Source: Stentor roeselii (taxonomy: Eukaryota > Ciliophora > Heterotrichea > Heterotrichida > Stentoridae). Taken from it: a stretch of 51,433 nt of DNA. Made by a program: the position numbers and the translations under genes. Under the pieces are notes generated by a model, which saw nothing but the letters and a program-made list of their open reading frames with translations, made no database searches and was not told the origin of the DNA. Shown here piece after piece: positions 9,601 to 17,967 of the stretch (positions are counted from its first letter, which is position 1; every line of letters starts with the position of its first letter). The stretch spans positions 1 to 51,433 of the forward strand of contig RSEH01000305.1 in the NCBI GenBank assembly GCA_006503475.1. The letters run 5' to 3'.

Positions 9601-11788
9601 TCCTGATAATTTTCCAGAAATTTCAAGAAATCAGAACAAAATTGCTGAAGACCTTGAAGGAATAACTAAACTCTGCCAAATCTCAAGTAATTTAATAGCT
9701 TGCGCTTTAAGAGACTACTCGATAGTAATTTGGATTCTCGACGGAAATTATAAATACCGAGTATTCAAAGGACATACAGAAAGAATCACAGCTTTGAGTA
9801 CCTTAGACCCTGTCAAATACCCAGATCAATTCATTTCTTGCTCTAGAGACTTGACTATCAGAAGATGGAATATTCAACTAAAAAGACAAGTTTTCCAGTA
9901 CCTCGGGCATGAACGGGTAATTAATGATGTAAAAAATATCGGAAAATTGATTTTTTCTATTTCCGACGATAAAAACCTGAGATATTGGGAAGATAGTCCA
10001 AAGGAAAAATACTGGATTTCTAAATTTTCAAGTCCAATTGAAAATTTCTTGTTTTTTTCTAGACTTCAGAGAAAAAAACTTCCTGATTTAAAATTGGTTA
10101 ATTCTCAATTTGGAGTTTCGAATCATACCCCTTTGCATTATTTTATGTTGAATGGAAATGCTAAACTTGTAGAGCAATGCTTGAATGTTGGGGTTGATAT
10201 ATTGAAAAATAAATATAATAAATCGCCACTTGCTTACTGTTTAAGTATTGAGAGAAATGATTACAGTGAAAACTTGGGATTTACCCAGAAAATAACACAA
10301 ACTCTTAGAAAAGGTTTGAAATTTATATCAAATAACGAAGTAAATCCTCAAAAAACAGATAACTCATCAAATAATCAACTAGATAAAGGAAGTAGAGAAA
10401 AATGCATTAATATTTTCCTGTCATTTATGATAAATCTTTGCATAAAGGATAAAGAAAAGTTCATTGTGAGCTGTTGTGTACTTGAAGATGAATTCATTGA
10501 ATTAATCAAATGCAGTTCAGTTCTTCTTAAAGACTTTTTCCAACTCTTGATGATTAAAAAGACCGAAACAAATATTCCATATTTCGTAAAGCCTCGAAAG
10601 TTCCCTTTAATTGATGTGAGCTGTTCAGATATAATAACTTTGAAGCAAATAGAAAAGCTAGAAAAAGAAAATCCTAGTGACTCTAGTGTTCAAATAGAAT
10701 TAAAACAAACTCCATTCAGACTTCCAATGAAATCTGGATCAGATGCAAGTAAATTATTGTTAAGAAATTTATTAAAATCAAAAAATCAAGCGATTTACAA
10801 TACTCCAATTATTCAATTTATCATCAAGTTTAAATGGGAAGCCTTGAAATGGTTCATTTTCCTATTTTCCATCTTAAACTGGACAAATTTTTTCTTTATG
10901 ACAATGGTTTTATTTTACAAGTCTTCAATTATCTGGATTATTTTCTTTATTATAAACATCAGCATTTTATTTCTTATTGAGCTTTTCCAAATTGTTTGCG
11001 CTGAATCATTGAGTAAATATTTCGATTTCTTGAATTTTATCGACTTACTTCGAGTTTTTATGAGCTATGTCTGGGTTTTGATGGTATTCACAGTAGGGGT
11101 CGATGATTATATTTTGATTACTTGGCTTATGGTCTTGGGAAATTTCATTCGGGGCATTTCAGGTTTCAAGTGTTTTGGGATCACGAGGTATTATATCAAA
11201 CTTATTAAGTATGCATTTATTGATACCTATTCTTTTATCATCATTTTCTTGTTTTCTACTTTGGGATTTGGAATATTGTATATGGAGTCTACTGCAAGTC
11301 ATAAAGACCAGGATACCTTTGATGTTATTTGGAAAACGCCTTATGAACTTAATATGGGAACTTTTAATACTGTGAATGAAATTCTTCCTTATACAACTTT
11401 TATGATTGCATCTATTGTGAATGTTATTATTATGCTTAACTTACTTATTTCTATACTTGGAGACTCTTATAGCAAATTTCAAGCTAATTCTGTTGAAGTT
11501 GATACAAAATCAATGGCGGAAATTATATTAGAACTTGAAGAGTTGTACTTGGGTAGAGATTCTGAAAACGAAAAAATGTTTATCAATGTCATTGATGTTA
11601 TTAACTCTAATAAGGCTCATACATGGGAAGGGAAAATTGAAAGGTTTGAAAAGAATTTCAAGAGAAATTCAATTGAATTAAAATCTAGAATCGAAAAGAT
11701 TGAAAATCAAATATCGGGATGCTGTAAATCAATTGCAAATGTTGAAAGGTATTTTGAAAATATAAGAGCAGTTAAGGAATCATTATAG
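6692..11788 (+). CDS. WD40/ankyrin-like/TRP-type ion channel fusion
   Basis: Giant single-exon gene of 1698 residues. The first ATG in frame is at 6692; the frame is open a few codons further but without ATG. Residues about 70-1120 contain many WD40 repeats (for example MSGSDDNSIIIWKN, YSGSHDRTVIKWNI and SCSRDLTIRRWNI), enough for two or more propellers. Residues about 1140-1185 hold ankyrin-like sequence (HTPLHYFMLNGNAKLVEQ). Residues about 1385-1600 are an ion-transport domain with roughly six hydrophobic segments. A pore-loop-like PYELNMGTFN is followed by a last helix ending MLNLLISILGDSY, typical of TRP channels. A coiled-coil-like tail follows. By family knowledge the membrane part should pass cations, possibly Ca2+. 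The propellers are inferred to be a large cytosolic N-terminal regulatory scaffold. It ends in TAG and converges on the mannosidase gene. Confidence 0.9.
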   Translation: MSIVGDAMDVGNDQNEPLLNQIDLSPPFTNLPQETDDVKELTRILEEKELMINPSSWNRTLDISNETTKNITSFVLNSSGTLIFYGTESGIVSLLKLNQSESHFNDVGFNASSTFSNYNSENTQMIQGNKENLDHGKINDLVLSNDEKFLYCATKKRKIFRIKINELKWEIEELDEVLKGTNTIVLSHDDKFLLSGSDDSSVRLYDLSDEKLQDKSSKSIFPKYNYKLFIGFTLDIKSVAFTKDSLKFLSASLEGSLKLWDIQNSSQPISTHSSKTGKIKKMILTNNDFFLVFGTFDGYVSVWLFEGMIEYHNFYAHSHPISTLLIIPNSHYVISTSKDSKIKILNLKEKFEEISIFFNKNIRECGKDIYEISYENKSKRKATNAGKTEPIKSIQISKNSDFLIIATGKTFQILDIYQHPSLNIIKSKISLLADKNFGELKGHEGQVSVLLQCPKTQRIMSGSDDNSIIIWKNKTIEKKLVGHTGRIRCLAVDINEQFLYSGSHDRTVIKWNITDSNIEKFEDHGGFVWCLALFHQDSKLASATSEKFIFIWNAHTRTKLKVLDDKHFQLPITSIVVDNFSDKMITTSLDGFLKIWKLENIENSGNILEDDWKSEITIELKDLQDYWRKFRELDSRKQKNPEPQCAELNKKYGKYVVGCRKGFILVFDVEELYDKNRKEFKKLLVLLGHTSWVRGVRIIESNDDSYSVISVAYDCTIRVWKLSDHKIIAKSVTYSNNEQLFDICVFNSLTNENKSLVIVLTCSVSKDIKLWALDLLNEPSFNKTSNTTHSTPIKCMKILENLKILTGSEDGSLKIWSILKRNKENNDYEVIKLNDMSETHEVTEYFKFNYTVTHIEKLDNKKLIIALQTGSFHIFDIESAKENDYQCEECFSLYSEVGELLTFNEKLILCTKINKDEIFLYDLERIKETFSPSFIFNYSLTCLIKDSFDKENNSFFAASIDKGIYKFIIIPDNFPEISRNQNKIAEDLEGITKLCQISSNLIACALRDYSIVIWILDGNYKYRVFKGHTERITALSTLDPVKYPDQFISCSRDLTIRRWNIQLKRQVFQYLGHERVINDVKNIGKLIFSISDDKNLRYWEDSPKEKYWISKFSSPIENFLFFSRLQRKKLPDLKLVNSQFGVSNHTPLHYFMLNGNAKLVEQCLNVGVDILKNKYNKSPLAYCLSIERNDYSENLGFTQKITQTLRKGLKFISNNEVNPQKTDNSSNNQLDKGSREKCINIFLSFMINLCIKDKEKFIVSCCVLEDEFIELIKCSSVLLKDFFQLLMIKKTETNIPYFVKPRKFPLIDVSCSDIITLKQIEKLEKENPSDSSVQIELKQTPFRLPMKSGSDASKLLLRNLLKSKNQAIYNTPIIQFIIKFKWEALKWFIFLFSILNWTNFFFMTMVLFYKSSIIWIIFFIINISILFLIELFQIVCAESLSKYFDFLNFIDLLRVFMSYVWVLMVFTVGVDDYILITWLMVLGNFIRGISGFKCFGITRYYIKLIKYAFIDTYSFIIIFLFSTLGFGILYMESTASHKDQDTFDVIWKTPYELNMGTFNTVNEILPYTTFMIASIVNVIIMLNLLISILGDSYSKFQANSVEVDTKSMAEIILELEELYLGRDSENEKMFINVIDVINSNKAHTWEGKIERFEKNFKRNSIELKSRIEKIENQISGCCKSIANVERYFENIRAVKESL

Positions 11789-12103
11789 AAATTAGATAAG
11801 TTAGTATAGAGTTTTAATGAATATGAGGAGTATATATTCTATTTGTAGAATTTTAGAAATAATATAAGTAAGAGACTATTTGAATAGCCTTTACTCAATT
11901 GATTGTGAAATAATAACTTTAGAATATCTATTATAGTCTAATTAATCAAAGTTCTCAATAATTAGAGAAATTTAAACGCATTGATATGCTATTGATAGTT
12001 AATATATCGATAAAACTTTGACTATTAGTAAAATTAAATCCTTAAAATTCATATCACATCCAAAATCTCTTAAATTTCTAAATTTCTACTTAAACTAAAC
12101 TAC
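11789..12103. other. convergent intergenic region
   Basis: 315 bases between the 3' ends of the channel and mannosidase genes. AT-rich with no open frame. The left part is A/G/T-rich and C-poor, and the right part is A/C-rich, as expected for two convergent 3' flanks. Confidence 0.5.
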
Positions 12104-15058
12104 CTATCTTTCTCTCAACTTGAATCTATAAAGATATAAAAATGCCAGAACAACAAAGACATTAAATCCAATCATCAAATTTACCCAATCAAAACTCTGT
12201 GCCTCTTGTAAAACCAATTTCTGATTCTGAGCAACCCTATTTCCAATCCCAAATAAATCAGAACTCTCAATTTCACGATCAGAATTCTTAGAATCTAATA
12301 AATTTCCAGCAGATTCAGTCCCTTCCAGATGATTTCGATCTGAAACTGAATTAATTTCAATTCCAACTAAATCAAAGCCAGCGATTCCATTTTCAACTTC
12401 ACTCGAGTTTATTTTAACAACATAAATCCCTGAATTATGATAGACCATGAATTCAATTTCTGTTCCAGTCTCCCAAATCTTCTTCTTTTCGCCATTTTCT
12501 ATCCAAGCAGGTAGAACAAATTTTGAATTCTTGAAAGGATTCTTTATTTTTTCAGGGCAAACATTTAAAACATTAGCGAAAAAATTATCTCCTCTCTTTG
12601 CATACCCAGCGAGATGTGCGCATTCATCAGCTTTTAAAATTTTCTTATTTTTGGGTATTGTGAAAGTTTTGATTTCTTCGGCTTCTTTATCGTTCTCTAC
12701 AAATGAGTCATCTTTTCCTTGGTAAAAAATAATTGGCTGGTTTCTATGATTTATGTAGTCTTTTAGTACTTTTTCGTAGTCAAGTGCTCTGAATCCTGAA
12801 GAAAAATCATGCTCGACTTCTGAATTATCTTCTGCTATTTGCAATAGCCCGAGTCCTTCATCGTGAGTTAAACTACGATGAAGGTGTATTTGGAAGCTGG
12901 TATTATTCACAAGTCCTCCACCTATTGGAAATCCAGGAATAATGAAGAAATTAGTTGATTTAAGGTCGATCAATAAACTTCCTGCTATTGGGTGATAATT
13001 ATCAGAGACTCTATTTGAGGTTGGAGGTGTGAACACCTTTCTCATCATGTTCATTGTGTTGAAAATCAGGAACCATGGGTCATCAGATATTGGCTTTTGG
13101 AAGCGAAGGAAAATATCAGAGTTTCTTGATGGCTTTATCTTGAGTTTTATTGAAAATTTTTTAGAGTTTTTTGGAAGAAGAACTGTTTGACTGAATTTGA
13201 AGTCATTTCTTGAAAAACCTGAATATGCCATTTGAACTACTTCACCTTTGAAAATTTTGACATTGCTAAGATAGCTGGTTATATCATATTCTGTCTAAAT
13301 GCAAATTACCACTGGAGTAAAAATATAAGGCCCACTATGCTCAGTATCATAATTAATAAGTCTAGACTTACACTGATATTCAAATTCATCCTTTTTGATT
13401 GAATAAATCAGTCCATCTTTGAATACAATCTCCAAATGATCATTTTTGATAGAATTACTCTCTTCGACCTCAGACATCTGACTTGCCCCATCTTCTTTCA
13501 AAGTGATTTCCCGAATAAAATAAGTATGAAGAGTATATGGTTCAAGTTTAAGACTGAAATAAAACCTATTAGTCCCTTCCCAAGGAACCTTTTGACTTAA
13601 AATCAAATTTTCACCTGAGGAATAAACCTTAATATACTCAAAATGACTTGAAAATTCCATCAACTTTTCTCTTTTCCATCCAAGTGAGTTAAAAACAAAC
13701 ATAACTTTAACCGGTACTCCAATAGCAAAATTTGAACTATCATCTAAAAATTTTTTAGTATTTTCTTCAAAAGAGTTTTCATAATGATCTTTTAATAATA
13801 CTTTAAAACTTCGATAATAAATATTGCTGACTGTTTTCATTTCTTTTGTCAACATCTCGAAATAATCTTTGCAAACATGTGGATCGCATGTTCCTGTGAT
13901 AGCATCATGATGAGTCATTAGAGCAAGATTATAATACAAGAATTTTTCATTCAATACAATTGAACTAAGCAGCTCAGTCGCTCTTACATGTCTTTGAGTA
14001 TCGATAATTGTTTTCTTTAGTAAAGGCCTTGTTGTGTAGAACCCTACCCAAGACCTAAAGTAAGAATCAGTGGGTGCTATGTATGGAAGAAATTCTCCTT
14101 TGTATATAGAGAAGGCTTTCTTTTCTTTGTAAACTGCTTCGAAGTATTCTGAAGGTGTAGCGAAAATGTATTCATGATTTTTTGATGTACTTTTGATGTG
14201 CTTTACTAAGGAAAAGTAATCGAATGTGTTTTGGTAGTCATCGTAATAGAAATCTCCACCGATTAACATTAAATGATTGTTGGTTCGGAATTTATAGTGA
14301 GTGTTTTTTACGAATTCATCTACTAGTTTAGCGCTTTTTGTAGATTACCATGAATGCATCTGCTCAGCAGTAACTGGCAAATGATACATACAACGATTTT
14401 TGTTCCAAAAAGCAAGATCCAAAGCATCAGGTGGAGAATAATGCCCATTTAACATATGAGTGAAAATGCCTTTATTCCCTAGTCCTTCAGGCTTCCAAAT
14501 GAACTCATTATTACTCCCCATCGCAAAGAACTTCTAAATAAACTTTACCCTTATTTCAGGCTCAGCCCTTGAAAACACAAGATACTCAAACCCCATTTTG
14601 CTAAACAATGCAGCAGTTAACGAAGAATGACCAAAAGGATCAATTTGCCAAGCTATTTTGATTTTGGTAACATTCAACTCATTTTTAAGGTACTGAAACC
14701 CAATTTCCATATTACGTAGAATAAGATCAAAGTCAGGAAGAGCTTCATCATGTTGAGCCCAACCCCCTCCCACAATTTCAATTCTTCCATTTTCAATGAA
14801 ATTCTTGAATTTCTCCTTTTTTTCAGGAAACTCGTTGAAAAACAATGGCAAATAAGCAATATCACTCCAAGAGAACTTCAGTTCAGGGTCTTCATCTAAA
14901 AATCTTAGAATGTTCTGCAAGATTGACCTGGTTTGACTTCTGTAGTACTCGTCAACAGTTTTTATCCAGCCGAGATCGCAGTGGGAATGAAGAATGATAA
15001 AAACTTTGATTTTGCTATGAACCAGGTAAAGAAGACTGAGGAAGACAAGTCTGAACAT
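12104..15058 (-). CDS. MAN2B1: lysosomal-type alpha-mannosidase (GH38), four exons
   Basis: Coding joins 15058-14549, 14533-14349, 14333-13310 and 13294-12104 across three 15-nt introns, giving 969 residues. GH38 enzymes hydrolyse alpha-mannose from glycoprotein N-glycans using zinc. Residues 1-15 form a signal peptide. [16 protein letters not shown] follows with zinc ligands H26 and D28. The nucleophile is D140 in WQIDPFGHS. The second and third exons carry the GDFYYDD and HHDAITGT motifs of the family. The WIKTVDEYY form resembles lysosomal MAN2B1 rather than Golgi mannosidase II. Near the C terminus a hydrophobic helix ([18 protein letters not shown]) is followed by basic residues. This suggests a type I membrane anchor, unusual for the soluble lysosomal enzyme. 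The gene is head-to-head with a serine carboxypeptidase 273 bp away, another digestive hydrolase. Confidence 0.93.
13295..13309 (-). other. 15-nt intron (mannosidase intron 3)
   Basis: On the minus strand this reads GTAATTTGCATTTAG, with A at position 10. Left unspliced it stops the frame (TAG). Removing it joins PV to [11 protein letters not shown] in frame. Confidence 0.93.
14334..14348 (-). other. 15-nt intron (mannosidase intron 2, AAG acceptor)
   Basis: On the minus strand this reads GTAATCTACAAAAAG, with A at position 10. It ends AAG rather than TAG. It is a phase-2 intron that would introduce TAA. Splicing makes codon TGC and continues [16 protein letters not shown] into the conserved [11 protein letters not shown] segment. 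Confidence 0.9.
14534..14548 (-). other. 15-nt intron (mannosidase intron 1)
   Basis: On the minus strand this reads GTAAAGTTTATTTAG, with A at position 10. It interrupts the frame after PEIR. Removing it continues [17 protein letters not shown], as expected for GH38. Confidence 0.93.
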
Positions 15059-15331
15059 TTATAACTATGGCTGAAATTTTTCAAAGTTTTAAGGAAATTT
15101 GATTATTAAATACTGAAGTTTTTAGGTGTTGTATGAAAAATCAGGAAGAATAGTAAAAAAGTCTCAGTTTTGACTTTTTATTTAAAAAAAAAGAAGATTT
15201 AAAGAAATTGATGAAAAGGTAGACATGAATAAAAGAATAAATGTAAAAGTTTATTTAATTTTAGATAATTTTTATGTGTTTAGTCTTGTTTATTCTTAAG
15301 TTAAAACGTGAGATTGAATGAGGAAATATAA
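15059..15331. promoter_or_regulatory. shared divergent promoter region of two lysosomal hydrolase genes
   Basis: 273 bp separate the ATGs of the alpha-mannosidase (-) and serine carboxypeptidase (+) genes. Both starts are preceded directly by TATAA on their own strand. I infer that promoters of both genes lie here; no factor-binding motif can be named. Confidence 0.55.
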
Positions 15332-16663
15332 ATGCTGGTTAATTCTATTTTGCTTTTCCTGGCAAACGGAGTGATTATCAAAGATAAAATTGTGAATTTT
15401 CCAGGGTTTCCTGAGGTTCCTGCATTTGATATGTATTCAGGTTACTTGGATATCCCGAATTCTAAAGGAAAGTCGCTTTTTTATGTTTTTACAGAAAGTC
15501 AAAACAATCCAGCTACTGATCCTGTCCTTCTCTGGCTTAATGGAGGTCCTGGATGCTCTTCGTTGGCTGGTCTTTTCACTGAGCTAGGTCCTTACATTTT
15601 TATTGGCCAAGGTTTGGACCTGGTGAAAAATCCATATTCCTGGAACACAAATGCTTCAGTCCTTTTTCTCGAATCACCAGCTGGAGTTGGTTTTTCAATG
15701 ATGGGAGATGCCTCAAACAATAACACCGATGATCAAACAACAGCTCACGATAATCTTCTAGCCCTGCTACAATTTTTCAAAGGATTTTCAGAATACCGAA
15801 GTAATCCTTTTTACATCAGCGGAGAAAGTTACGCAGGTATCTACGTGCCAACATTAGCCTTATCAATCCTTAACTACAATTCCTACGCTCCTTTTTCACA
15901 GATCAACCTCCAAGGAATGGCAGTTGGAAATGCATGCACTGACTGGTCCTACGACACAAACCCTGCCTACATGAAAATGCTTTGGACTCACGGAATGTTG
16001 TCACCTTCCTGGAACTCTAAAGTAGAAGAAAACTGTCAAGATTTCAACTTTTTCACAAGTAAATCCTGCTGGGATGTCATGAACGAGATTTACAGTCAAG
16101 TAGTTCCAAATGTAAACATTTACAACATTTATGATGACTGTTATCCAGTTACAGAAACTTATGAAACCCAAAAATTTAATAAAAAATTACTTTCTTTCCT
16201 TCTAAAATCAGGAAATTTAGAAGAACTTCCAGCTTGTGTACCATTAGATGGAATAATCGATTACTTAAACAACTCAACAGTTCAAAAAGCTTTTCATGTT
16301 GATTCTTCTGTTGAAAAATGGGAAATATGTGCAAATTTAGATTATAATGAAGATTTTTTGCATGGATCATTTTATACTTATCCCAACTTAATCAATGGTG
16401 GAGTCAATATTTTGGTTTATTCTGGAGATACTGATGGAGCTGTTCCTACTATTGGCACAAGAGAATGGATTAGAAATTTAAACTTGCCGATTGTTGAGCC
16501 TTATAGGTCGTGGAGTGTTGGTCAACAAGTTGCGGGTTATACGATTTTGTACTCTGGACTCAGATTTGTATCGGTTAAGGGGGCTGGACATATGGTGCCT
16601 CAGTATAAACCTGCTGAAGCTCATAAAATGATTATGTCTTGGCTTCATGGATTCGCTCTTTAA
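15332..16663 (+). CDS. serine carboxypeptidase (peptidase family S10)
   Basis: Complete single-exon gene of 443 residues from ATG 15332 to TAA. S10 enzymes remove C-terminal residues from peptides in acidic compartments such as lysosomes and vacuoles. The N terminus is short and hydrophobic (LVNSILLFLANGV) and fits a signal peptide. The substrate-binding motif LWLNGGPGCSSLAG is at 68-81. The nucleophile is S166 in ISGESYAGIY, the catalytic Asp is probably D368 in YSGDTDGAVP, and the His is H420 in VKGAGHMVPQYKP. All three are in the normal order. Length is close to that of cathepsin A and plant carboxypeptidases. It shares a divergent promoter region with the mannosidase, which suggests joint use in food-vacuole digestion. 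Confidence 0.95.
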   Translation: MLVNSILLFLANGVIIKDKIVNFPGFPEVPAFDMYSGYLDIPNSKGKSLFYVFTESQNNPATDPVLLWLNGGPGCSSLAGLFTELGPYIFIGQGLDLVKNPYSWNTNASVLFLESPAGVGFSMMGDASNNNTDDQTTAHDNLLALLQFFKGFSEYRSNPFYISGESYAGIYVPTLALSILNYNSYAPFSQINLQGMAVGNACTDWSYDTNPAYMKMLWTHGMLSPSWNSKVEENCQDFNFFTSKSCWDVMNEIYSQVVPNVNIYNIYDDCYPVTETYETQKFNKKLLSFLLKSGNLEELPACVPLDGIIDYLNNSTVQKAFHVDSSVEKWEICANLDYNEDFLHGSFYTYPNLINGGVNILVYSGDTDGAVPTIGTREWIRNLNLPIVEPYRSWSVGQQVAGYTILYSGLRFVSVKGAGHMVPQYKPAEAHKMIMSWLHGFAL

Positions 16664-17967
16664 GATTATTAGGGTTAGTAGTTTATATGGATTTTAGTTC
16701 GATTTGGATTAGGTTTGAAGTAGAAGAAAGTGGATTTTAAATAGGGTGTTAAAATTTTTACAAAGTGTTTATAGATTTTGTTGAATTTTTAGGAAGTTTA
16801 GTTAATTTGGAATATCTTAAGAATCACAATGTTTAGGCCTATAGAAAAAACGAAGTTTAATAGCATTAAAAAGGAGCAAATACTGTACACGTATAATAAT
16901 ATCAGCTCTAAATAGTATTAGATACTGCCTATCAATTTTTCTGCTCAACCCTATTCTTCACTTTTGCTTCTTTTAATCAGCGTAAACAACAAAGGATTTT
17001 TATATTTAGATAAAACATGCAAAATAATCTGATTTTAAAATTCACAAAAGAATATTCTTAAAGCTGATGAAACAGCTCCTTAATCTACTTAACAGTGATG
17101 ATCGCAACAATTTAAAAATAGTCCTCATAGTTAACCTTTTATTCTCAGTGATACTTCCAAATATTTTATAATATTAAAGAAGATATATAACTACAAAGAA
17201 AACTAAAGGAATAATTGAAATCAAATAATGCTATTTGTAAAATATTATCATTGAAAAGAAAATATTTCCACATTCTTTACAATTCTATTCAAGTCAATGA
17301 AGAAGAACAATTAGATATTGGCAAGGCACCATCTCTTAGAAGGAAAGAAGCAGATTAAAAATTGATGAAATTACTTAAAACTGGTAACTAGACTCAATAC
17401 GTTGAAAGTAAATTCCTGCAGCTGAAAGTAAAATTTCTACAGAAAAAATAAATCCTCAAAGTAGAAAATTGATTTGAGAATCTAATCTTTAATTTAGAAA
17501 CAAGGACTTTTATCTGGAAAAAAAATTGTGAGATAAGATTACTTGAGTTTAGGAAAGTAATCAAAATAAAATATCAGAGTAGAATAAGACTTTTATAGAA
17601 GGATTGATTAGAAATTTTAATGAAAATTACTTTATTTTTATCTATAAGAAAAAATAAACAGTTAATCTTTTCCTATAAATATGATTCATAAAAGTATCAT
17701 TAATTTTCTCGATTCTCATCAATGAAATTGCATTTCTATAAAAATTTCTGAGAATTATAAAATATTACTTAAAGCCATTGGCTGTATCCTTTCATCTTTA
17801 ACTTAAATTTTATTATTTCTTGAAGCATCAAGGTGAGCATTCACTAAATTAATAAAGATAATATTAGAATAAAGTTCAATTAATTTTAGGCAGATTAAAA
17901 GAATTATCCTTAAAACTGATAAAGAATATCTAAAAAGTATTAAACTATAAAAAATCATTCAATTATC
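16664..17967. other. convergent intergenic region, no gene seen
   Basis: About 1.3 kb between the 3' ends of the carboxypeptidase and the Cys-rich membrane protein. The first 150 bases are G/T-rich on the plus strand, a post-gene skew seen elsewhere here. The rest is AT-rich with stops in all frames. No RNA gene or repeat is recognised. Confidence 0.55.

Noticed and set aside
16660-16690. AGGGTTAG and CCCTAA-like words suggesting telomere sequence here and in leaders near 23930 and 28550
   Set aside because: They occur singly in G-rich 3' flanks or C-rich leaders, never as tandem arrays, so they follow from base skew.
16664-17967. tRNA or other structured RNA in the long intergenic regions
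   Set aside because: No TTCGA-type T-loop with flanking complementary stems was found by eye here or in the other gaps. A covariance-model search would be needed to exclude them.
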